Shown here piece after piece: positions 57,968 through 64,000 of a DNA stretch of 64,000 nucleotides. Below the pieces are notes generated by a model. It did no database searches. It was not told the origin of the DNA and saw only the letters and a program-made list of their open reading frames with translations. Each line of letters opens with the position of its first letter. Positions within the stretch are counted from its first letter, which is position 1. Source of the stretch: Chitinophaga pinensis DSM 2588 (lineage in GTDB: Bacteria; Bacteroidota; Bacteroidia; Chitinophagales; Chitinophagaceae); assembly GCF_000024005.1 (NCBI RefSeq), contig NC_013132.1, forward strand, positions 7,806,001-7,870,000, given 5' to 3'. Made by a program: the position numbers and the translations under genes.

Positions 57968-60771
57968 TAGCTGAACAGCTGCTGCAATGGCAGAATGAAT
58001 GAGAACCTTTGTGTTGCGTTATCAATAGGATCCTTGTCAAACAGGTGACTATACCGCAAACCAAAGGTGAAAGGCACTTCATTGCCCACTTTTGTGTCGA
58101 AGAACAGCTCTCCACCCGTAGATTTATACTCCGTATTTATCTTCCTGATAAAATTATAGGCCCTGCTGTAGTCATAGAAAACATTCGCCCTGATACGCAT
58201 GAAATAGAGGATCTGTGCAAATCCCCAGTCCGGATAAACGATCGGGAAATGATAATTCGCTCCCAGCTTATACACATGCTCATAGAATGGCTCATTGTAT
58301 CCCCTGGAATAGGCAAAGTTGTCTGTGAAAGAGTAATTACGGGAAGTATCCCGCTGCTGCCATGCACCCTGTAACACAAGACTATGACTCGGCAGGATAC
58401 CCGGCAGATACAGGTCCAGTCTGGCGAACAACTGCTCCGCAAATACATTGGTGAGCGAGCGGTTATACTGTAAAGCGATGTATTGTCCGAAATGAGAATA
58501 AATATGCTGCCTGGCCCTGAGCCGCTGGTTATTAAACACCAGGGTATTGCCAATATACTGCACACTCGGATGCGTAAAACGGAAAGCCCCCTGCGGGATG
58601 CGCTCCAGGTAGTGATACATGGACGACACTGACAGACTACGACTATACAAACCGGAAGACAGGTTCAGCGGAATCGTAAAACCGCCGTGTACATCCATTT
58701 CCTTCCAGTATAAACGTCCCTTACCGGTAAAGAGATCGGAACGGTTGAAGGTATACTTCGCTCCTGCCTGCAAATACGGGAACAATGCGCCATAAATGAA
58801 ATCGCCGGTAAAACCGGAACTCCCCTCATTACGGTTGTAGGTATATCCGATAGCTGTCGTAGCCGTATTCAGGATATTATCTCCGTATAAAGTCACGCTA
58901 TAATCAGGATCATCAAAAGTAGGCAGCCAGCTATGAAAGTTAAACAGACGGCTGCTTTTCTCATATTTCGTTACGGTATACTCCTCATGCGGCGCTTTCT
59001 CCAATATGCTGCCACCTTCCTGAAAATCCGGCCGTAACCAGGCACTATGATAATTACGTCCTGTATCTATCGGCTGCCATTCTTTCGGCGCCAGCGGTGC
59101 TGCATACAGCGCATATCCTTTTGTACCGAATGCGCTGTAGATGACCTGCTGGGAACTGTTATCAACCGCTGCATGTAACACGCCATTGGAATGCGCGGTT
59201 ACCTGCCAGATCTTTTTATCAGATAACGTCAGTGCGTATACGTTATCTACGTCTTTGTAAGCAGCGGTATAATATACCGTATCCTGGCCAACCGATGGAA
59301 TACCCAATACCGTAAAGGAGAAAGGTGTCAGCAGTTCCCGTTCTCCCGTCTTCACTGACTGACGTAACATCGCCATCTCTCCCTGGTTATTACGCACATT
59401 GCTGATCACCCATTGTTCATCCGCAGAGAACTTCGGATAAGTATAATACCAGTTATCAGGGTTCGGTAAAGAATCGATCAATGCACCTGTCCGTGCATCC
59501 AGTATCTGCAAACCGTATCGTTGTGATGTCAGTGTGGATACGACCACAATACGTTTACCATCTGCAGAAATATCAGGAGAGAAATACCGTGTTGTATGTG
59601 TGAGGGTCGCCGTCTTTCCGGTAGACATATCATATGTCTTTACGACGGAATAATCCTTCCAGGACCAGCGGGGATGGAAACGGGCTTCCGTCCATACCAG
59701 ACGACCATTGCGATAACTGAAATAGTCGTCGAAGTTCATACCCGGACGGGTCACCAGCTTTTGATGCCCACTGCTATCCAACAGGTAAAAACCAGCCAGC
59801 TGCTGATAGGAGTCTTTGTAGATCAGCCATTCTCCCGGCTTCACCGGATAAATGTATTTATAGTTGGTAACGGTATGAGGTACTTCCAGTAAAGCTTTCC
59901 CAGGTTTACGCTGTTCCTTTGCATAGTTATTCCACAATGGCTGATACTCTTTCAGCATGGCATGATAGAAACCGGCGGAATTGGTGCCTGTACGTTTCTT
60001 CAGACTACGGGATAAAGGATAAAAAAGCCCCCGGTAACGTACCGCGTCAGTAGTAACGTCTTTCCAGAAAGTACGGCCATAATGTTCACGGCCATACATA
60101 CTCATCAAATATCCTAAAGGGTAATGGTTCGGCGTAAAGTCCACGTAAGAACCATTCCTGATCTTCATGTAACTGTAATCGCGATGTTCCAGGGATAAAG
60201 CCCTGAAGCCGTCGAAGAAAGCAGGCAAACGGCCCCTGCCCTGCAAACTCAGCGCTGTTTCCATGGTCACAGCATCTCCTTCCCAGAACCAATTGGGCAC
60301 GGCAGTACTGGCAAAACCTGCCATTCCCAGCTCTCCCATCACATAATAAGCAACCCGGGTCAGTCCCTGATTGAAATTACGGTATTGTAATACGTGACGG
60401 TATTCATGAATCGCCAGCTGGTCTTCCCATTTCAATGATCCGAGATCTGCGGAAGCCGGCGGCGGTGTGAGATAAAATTCAGAACGGAAAGGGCCCATGG
60501 CGACATAACCATTGGATTCCAATGTCTGGTTCTGTAATACAATACTGACTTTTTTATTCCTGTCTCCGATGGATGTACGGGTATACCTGTCAATATAGTG
60601 AATAAGGTTAGCCACACGTTGTCCCTGCTGCTCCAGGCCGGCAGGAAATATCACACGAGCGGTATCGGTATTGATCTGATGCCATTTCACGGAAGGTGGA
60701 TTACCTCCAAATGATTGCGCCATTAAGGCAAAGGGGAACAATAATAAAAGTAGGCAGGAGATAGTTTTCAT
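57964..60771 (-). CDS. fusion: gluzincin-like peptidase, beta-propeller and outer-membrane barrel
   Basis: A 935-residue exported protein (signal peptide about 1-19, ending LMAQ). Part one (about 25-290) carries a zinc-protease motif AIHEYRHVLQY (H122, E123, H126) and a likely third ligand E164 in WFWEGDAVTMETA, as in gluzincin peptidases. Part two (about 300-600) has TolB/WD40-like blades (FSPDISADGKRIVVVSTL; YPKFSADEQWVISNV). Part three (about 640-935) looks like an outer-membrane barrel and ends in LPLQQLFSY. The ATG at 60771 removes eight unlikely codons. Probably a surface protease embedded in the outer membrane; substrate unknown. Confidence 0.72.
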   Translation of the reverse strand: MKTISCLLLLLFPFALMAQSFGGNPPSVKWHQINTDTARVIFPAGLEQQGQRVANLIHYIDRYTRTSIGDRNKKVSIVLQNQTLESNGYVAMGPFRSEFYLTPPPASADLGSLKWEDQLAIHEYRHVLQYRNFNQGLTRVAYYVMGELGMAGFASTAVPNWFWEGDAVTMETALSLQGRGRLPAFFDGFRALSLEHRDYSYMKIRNGSYVDFTPNHYPLGYLMSMYGREHYGRTFWKDVTTDAVRYRGLFYPLSRSLKKRTGTNSAGFYHAMLKEYQPLWNNYAKEQRKPGKALLEVPHTVTNYKYIYPVKPGEWLIYKDSYQQLAGFYLLDSSGHQKLVTRPGMNFDDYFSYRNGRLVWTEARFHPRWSWKDYSVVKTYDMSTGKTATLTHTTRYFSPDISADGKRIVVVSTLTSQRYGLQILDARTGALIDSLPNPDNWYYTYPKFSADEQWVISNVRNNQGEMAMLRQSVKTGERELLTPFSFTVLGIPSVGQDTVYYTAAYKDVDNVYALTLSDKKIWQVTAHSNGVLHAAVDNSSQQVIYSAFGTKGYALYAAPLAPKEWQPIDTGRNYHSAWLRPDFQEGGSILEKAPHEEYTVTKYEKSSRLFNFHSWLPTFDDPDYSVTLYGDNILNTATTAIGYTYNRNEGSSGFTGDFIYGALFPYLQAGAKYTFNRSDLFTGKGRLYWKEMDVHGGFTIPLNLSSGLYSRSLSVSSMYHYLERIPQGAFRFTHPSVQYIGNTLVFNNQRLRARQHIYSHFGQYIALQYNRSLTNVFAEQLFARLDLYLPGILPSHSLVLQGAWQQRDTSRNYSFTDNFAYSRGYNEPFYEHVYKLGANYHFPIVYPDWGFAQILYFMRIRANVFYDYSRAYNFIRKINTEYKSTGGELFFDTKVGNEVPFTFGLRYSHLFDKDPIDNATQRFSFILPLQQLFSY

Positions 60772-60804
60772 ATCAATTGCAGGTATATCAAACAAGATAC
60801 GTTA

Positions 60805-61062
60805 GAAATTAGGAATTACGAATTAGGAATTAGGAATTGAGGCTGCCAATGAGAAAAGGTAGTATCTGAAATTTAGCTACATGTTATAACGATATAGTGG
60901 ATATTCATTCACCAACATCAGGCATGTATATCGCTTAAATAAATGGGGACTTTATTGCTGCTTGTGGACATCGGCACAAATCAATTGATCAAAAAAAATC
61001 AGGAATTACGAATCAGTCAATTATTATTCAATTCCTAATTCGTAATTCCTAATTCCTAATTG
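60805..61062. repeat. inverted heptamer element downstream of sdaA
   Basis: Left arm 60805-60840 (AATTAGG/AATTACG units, ending GGAATTGA) and right arm 61028-61062 (CTAATTC/GTAATTC units) face each other across 190 bases. The right arm ends at the sdaA stop codon. The interior has no gene or shared core. Confidence 0.78.
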
Positions 61063-61064
61063 AA

Positions 61065-62495
61065 TCAGCATTCCGGAAGGCTGATAGGTATATTTACGGC
61101 CAATCCGCCGTCAGAAGTTTCCTTGTATTTACTATTCATATCCAATGCGGTATCCCACATGGTTTTCACGACTGCATCGAGTGATACTTTCGCCAGTTCG
61201 GGGTTGCTCTGCAAAGCCAGCTGTGAAGCGGTGATCGCCTTGATAGCCCCCATGGTATTTCTTTCAATGCAGGGTACCTGTACGAGTCCGCCGATAGGAT
61301 CACAGGTCAGTCCCAGGTGATGTTCCATCGCTATTTCTGCTGCCATGAGCACCTGGCGCTGAGAACCGCCGAGACATTCGGTGAGTGCGGCTGCCGCCAT
61401 GGCGGAAGATACGCCGATCTCTGCCTGGCAACCACCCATGGCTGCGGAGATGGTAGAACGTTTTTTGAAGATGCTGCCGATTTCGGAAGCGGTGAGTATA
61501 AACTGCATGATCTTCTCGTCCTGGTAGCCATCGCAGAAGGCAATAAAGTATTGCAATACTGCAGGAATTACACCGGCGGCGCCATTGGTAGGCGCAGTTA
61601 CGACGCGGCCGAAAGAGGCATTTTCCTCATTGACCGCCAATGCGAAACAACTTACCCAGTCCAGCGTATAAGCGAAGTGGTTACCACCCTCCCTGATCGC
61701 GGCAATCCAGGAGTCGTAATCGTTATAAGCACGTCCTTTTAATAATTTCTTGTTCAGCGCGGCTGCACGTCTGGCTACCCGGAGTCCGCCGGGCAGTTCA
61801 CCTGCTGTATGCGAACCACGGTAGATACATTCCTTCATCACCCGCCAGATATTCATAACACCAGCTTTGGTGGCTGCTTCCGGTCTCCATGCCTGTTCAT
61901 TTTCCATCACCAGTTCAGAGATGGAATACCCTGTTTTGATACACCATTGCAGTAACTGACGGGCGGTATCTATCGGGAAGGGCAGGTCTACCTGTGTGCC
62001 ACTACCGGATGCTTCCCCTTCCTTTACGACAAATCCGCCACCGATAGAATAATAGGTAGCAGCCTGTTGCTCTCCGTCTGCAAAAGTGACCAGGAAAGTC
62101 AGTGCATTGGGATGGAAAGGCAGTGATTCTTCGAACAGGAAAGAGATATCCTGTAAGGGGTCAAATGCAATACGGTGCGTACCGCCGAGCATCATTTCCT
62201 TATTTCGGCGGATATCATCCATTTTGCTGTTAATCTGATTCACATCAAATGTAACAGGGTCATCACCACAAAGACCTAGCTGCACCGCGATATCCGTACC
62301 GTGGCCATGACCAGTCTTGGCTAATGAGCCATATAACAAAACGCTGACGTGTTCAATGGAATTGAGTTTTCGTCCTGTAGCCTGAATTTCTTGCAGGAAC
62401 TGCAGGGCCGCCCGCCATGGGCCTAACGTGTGTGAGCTGGAAGGACCTACGCCTATCTTAAAAATATCAAAAACCGATATACATTCGTGTGCCAC
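61065..62495 (-). CDS. sdaA: L-serine ammonia-lyase (iron-sulfur)
   Basis: Deaminates L-serine to pyruvate with a [4Fe-4S] cluster. The single chain has both domains: [22 protein letters not shown] (about 7-28), typical of the beta part, and the alpha part with [26 protein letters not shown] and [16 protein letters not shown] (cluster cysteines, about 384-399). About 476 residues. The long open frame starts with TTG at 62513, but relatives begin at the residue aligned with the GTG at 62495 ([10 protein letters not shown]), so I prefer that start. It has no hairpin terminator; a heptamer arm begins right after the stop. Confidence 0.93.
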   Translation of the reverse strand: MAHECISVFDIFKIGVGPSSSHTLGPWRAALQFLQEIQATGRKLNSIEHVSVLLYGSLAKTGHGHGTDIAVQLGLCGDDPVTFDVNQINSKMDDIRRNKEMMLGGTHRIAFDPLQDISFLFEESLPFHPNALTFLVTFADGEQQAATYYSIGGGFVVKEGEASGSGTQVDLPFPIDTARQLLQWCIKTGYSISELVMENEQAWRPEAATKAGVMNIWRVMKECIYRGSHTAGELPGGLRVARRAAALNKKLLKGRAYNDYDSWIAAIREGGNHFAYTLDWVSCFALAVNEENASFGRVVTAPTNGAAGVIPAVLQYFIAFCDGYQDEKIMQFILTASEIGSIFKKRSTISAAMGGCQAEIGVSSAMAAAALTECLGGSQRQVLMAAEIAMEHHLGLTCDPIGGLVQVPCIERNTMGAIKAITASQLALQSNPELAKVSLDAVVKTMWDTALDMNSKYKETSDGGLAVNIPISLPEC

Positions 62496-62636
62496 GACAT
62501 AGAATTTGAACAAATGTAAGCGGATTTTGCATACCGCCTCTTTATATATAGGCGTATTACAATATCATTACAGGGCGCGACTGCATAGTACGCCAGTACC
62601 AGACTCGTGTAATAAAATTGTAAGGTAGCTGTAGAC

Positions 62637-62798
62637 AATTAAGAATTAAGAATTAAGAATTAAGAATTGAAATGCGGCGGAGATGGGCTGGCATAAAAGG
62701 AAGGGCATTTACAATGTAAATGTTAATTAGTCAATATGTTAGTCTGAACAACATGAGTAGTCAGCAATTCTTAATTCCTAATTCCTAATTCCTAATTA
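62637..62798. repeat. inverted heptamer element with core
   Basis: Left arm 62637-62669 (AATTAAG units) and right arm 62765-62798 (TTAATTC/CTAATTC units). Core 62665-62682 reads AATTGAAATGCGGCGGAG, two changes from the copy at 21264. The right arm runs into the terminator of the FKBP gene. Confidence 0.82.
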
Positions 62799-62828
62799 AA
62801 AAAGCCTGCTCCATTACAGAACAGGCTT
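62797..62828 (-). terminator. intrinsic terminator of the FKBP pair
   Basis: On the minus strand AAGCCTGTTC pairs with GAGCAGGCTT around a 7-base loop, followed by T's that lead into the heptamer array. Confidence 0.9.
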
Positions 62829-62852
62829 CTCAGTGTAAAGTACAAATTATTG

Positions 62853-63365
62853 CTATTGTATCGGGTTGGTCAGATCTACCAGTTCGATATCAAATATCAA
62901 CGGAGAGTTTGCCGGAATGCCATCTTTTGCCTGCGCACCGTATCCGTAATAAGAAGGAATATATACCCTGATCTTACCGCCTTTGGAGATTCTTGTCAGT
63001 GCAAATTGCCAGCCTACAATCACGCTTCCTGCCATAAACTCACGTGTGGTGGTACCTGTGGTAGCATCAAACACAACATCATTCAGCAGTTTACCGGTAT
63101 ATAAAACCTTTACTTTAGTCGTGTTGTATTTCACGCTGTCTACCCCATTACCCGGTACGGAAATATTGTAGAAAATACCACTGATAGAATCCTGTATAGC
63201 TGTCAGGTTTTTAGCTTTCAGGTAAGCCTTGATAGAGTCAACATCCTTATTGAACTGAGGAGTCGGGTCATAAGGTTCAGTTTTGTCTTTGCTGCAGGCT
63301 GCAAAAAAAACCATCATCATCGCTGCTCCGATAAAAAGCAGGTGTCTCATGCGAAATCTTTTCAT
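62853..63365 (-). CDS. FKBP-type peptidyl-prolyl isomerase, lipoprotein
   Basis: Folding helper of the periplasm or surface. Lipobox about FFAAC (C24), an acidic linker, then an FKBP domain (about 85-168) with TKVKVLYTGKLLNDVVFDATTG, FMAGSVIVGWQFALTRISKGGKIRVYIPSYYGYGAQAKDGIPANSPLIFDIELVDL, all typical of the fold and its active-site pocket. The 170-residue size is normal for the Bacteroidota lipoprotein form. Second gene of a pair with a similar upstream paralogue, about 43 bases apart. Confidence 0.93.
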   Translation of the reverse strand: MKRFRMRHLLFIGAAMMMVFFAACSKDKTEPYDPTPQFNKDVDSIKAYLKAKNLTAIQDSISGIFYNISVPGNGVDSVKYNTTKVKVLYTGKLLNDVVFDATTGTTTREFMAGSVIVGWQFALTRISKGGKIRVYIPSYYGYGAQAKDGIPANSPLIFDIELVDLTNPIQ

Positions 63366-63408
63366 GAAGTGCTCGAATTTATAATATTGATAATTAATTA
63401 CGGGTGAG

Positions 63409-63915
63409 TTATTTAAAGTCTACCAGTTCCATATCACAGACAAGAACGGTATTCGCAGGTATAATATTACCTACAGCGATATTACCAAAGCCTAGTGGAG
63501 AAGGAATGATCAGGAATATTTTCCCTCCTTTTCCTATTTTCTGTAATCCTACCTGCCAGCCCACGATATGATCTTTCAGGGCACGACCGTCAAAGTTAGT
63601 ACTCCCAAAAGAAGCATCCAGGATAGAATCTTTCAGGTTACGGCGTACGTAACTCAGTGTAGGGACAGAATTCAGGTTCATAAAGGCGCGCTGATCGCCC
63701 GGATTCTCTATTTTATAATAAATTCCGCTGAAGTCGTGCTCCAGTCTCAGATTATTGGCGCTGATATATTGTTGAATAGCAATATCCTGTTCTCTCATTG
63801 TTCTTTCGTAGTCACCGACATCGTTGTAGGCTTCAGACTGTTCATCTTTTGAACAACCGGTTATCAGGACAAGTGATAATAAAAGACTAAAAGCGGCGCG
63901 TAAATATGCGTTCAT
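63409..63915 (-). CDS. FKBP-type peptidyl-prolyl isomerase, lipoprotein (paralogue)
   Basis: Lipobox about LITGC (C21) and a shorter divergent FKBP domain (about 80-168): VPTLSYVRRNLKDSILDASFGST, HIVGWQVGLQKIGKGGKIFLIIPSPLGFGNIAVGNIIPANTVLVCDMELVDFK. The typical YTG strand is altered to YVRRNL, so activity may be low and the role closer to a chaperone. Same layout as its downstream neighbour, from which it probably arose by duplication. Confidence 0.9.
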   Translation of the reverse strand: MNAYLRAAFSLLLSLVLITGCSKDEQSEAYNDVGDYERTMREQDIAIQQYISANNLRLEHDFSGIYYKIENPGDQRAFMNLNSVPTLSYVRRNLKDSILDASFGSTNFDGRALKDHIVGWQVGLQKIGKGGKIFLIIPSPLGFGNIAVGNIIPANTVLVCDMELVDFK

Positions 63916-63964
63916 ACAGTTATAACGGAGATAATACCCTAAAGTTACAGTAAGCGCACAAAAA

Positions 63965-64000
63965 AGGAAAGGGTATCTGCCAGATGACAGATACCCTTTC
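63965..64000 (-). terminator. terminator at the right edge
   Basis: GAAAGGGTATCTG at 63967-63979 pairs with CAGATACCCTTTC at 63988-64000; the minus strand then has CCTTTTTT. It should end a minus-strand gene lying beyond this window; the FKBP pair is downstream. Confidence 0.75.

Noticed and set aside
1..64000. Mobile element, prophage or defence island
   Set aside because: No integrase, transposase, phage structural, restriction-modification or toxin-antitoxin gene is recognisable; gene content and style are uniform.
1..64000. tRNA or rRNA genes
   Set aside because: No cloverleaf with a GTTC-type T-loop followed by the acceptor arm, and no rRNA landmark, was seen; a tRNA search program would be decisive.

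Overview
The window is chromosomal DNA of a Bacteroidota bacterium, most likely Chitinophagaceae (Chitinophaga-like). Evidence: a short primary sigma factor without region 1.1, many TonB-dependent or OMP_b-brl receptors with carboxypeptidase-like N-termini, DUF4249, DUF3822, DUF2807 and type-B L31 genes, the alternative GlmU-like protein, and promoters of the Bacteroidota form TTTG-N19-TAnnTTTG. Starts lack Shine-Dalgarno sequences. There is no rRNA, recognisable tRNA, CRISPR array, phage or insertion sequence; the content is mostly core housekeeping.

Layout. 1-10.1 kb is an envelope block: PlsC acyltransferase, an LptD-like protein, a periplasmic amidase with a duplicated C-terminal module, an MCE/MlaD protein, an OstA/LptA-like protein and NhaA. 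10.2-15.2 kb holds two small paralogous exported proteins, the NAD(P)HX repair enzyme and a membrane pyrophosphatase. 15.7-21.2 kb holds an AraC regulator, a small HMA-like protein, a TonB-dependent receptor, its DUF4249 lipoprotein and an exported protein. 21.6-25.4 kb has a BlaI/BlaR1-type pair with a readable operator-promoter, then a C1 peptidase. 25.7-30.3 kb has acylphosphatase, a 2H phosphoesterase, tpiA with a GlmU-like gene, L31 and YajQ. 30.4-33.4 kb is an ECF sigma/anti-sigma operon with two exported adhesin-like proteins. 33.6-43 kb holds an outer-membrane barrel protein, hemerythrin, Lgt, bacilliredoxin, Hsp20, a membrane protein, a candidate small RNA, arginine decarboxylase and WbqC. 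43.3-54.2 kb is housekeeping (LEA lipoprotein, HMA protein, pyrE, NUDIX, thioesterase, coaD, rsmD, DUF3822, MATE, TPR, folB, trxB, rpoD, threonine aldolase). 54.2-64 kb holds a decayed gene remnant, valS, an exported protein, a protease-propeller-barrel fusion, serine dehydratase and two FKBP lipoproteins.

The most unusual material is non-coding or architectural: (i) a dispersed family of 7-bp-period AATTAGG/AATTAAG arrays lying just 3' of genes, often as facing inverted arms, three copies sharing an internal core; (ii) a promoter with two identical dyads (TACGA-N6-TCGTA) ahead of the BlaI gene; (iii) an orphan promoter-to-terminator unit around 40.5 kb that looks like a small RNA; (iv) a surface protein fusing an HEYRH zinc-peptidase-like domain, a beta-propeller and an outer-membrane barrel; (v) a BlaR1-like protease whose sensor region is replaced by 16-residue repeats. 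I saw no clearly new multi-gene system; these are the items I would examine further.
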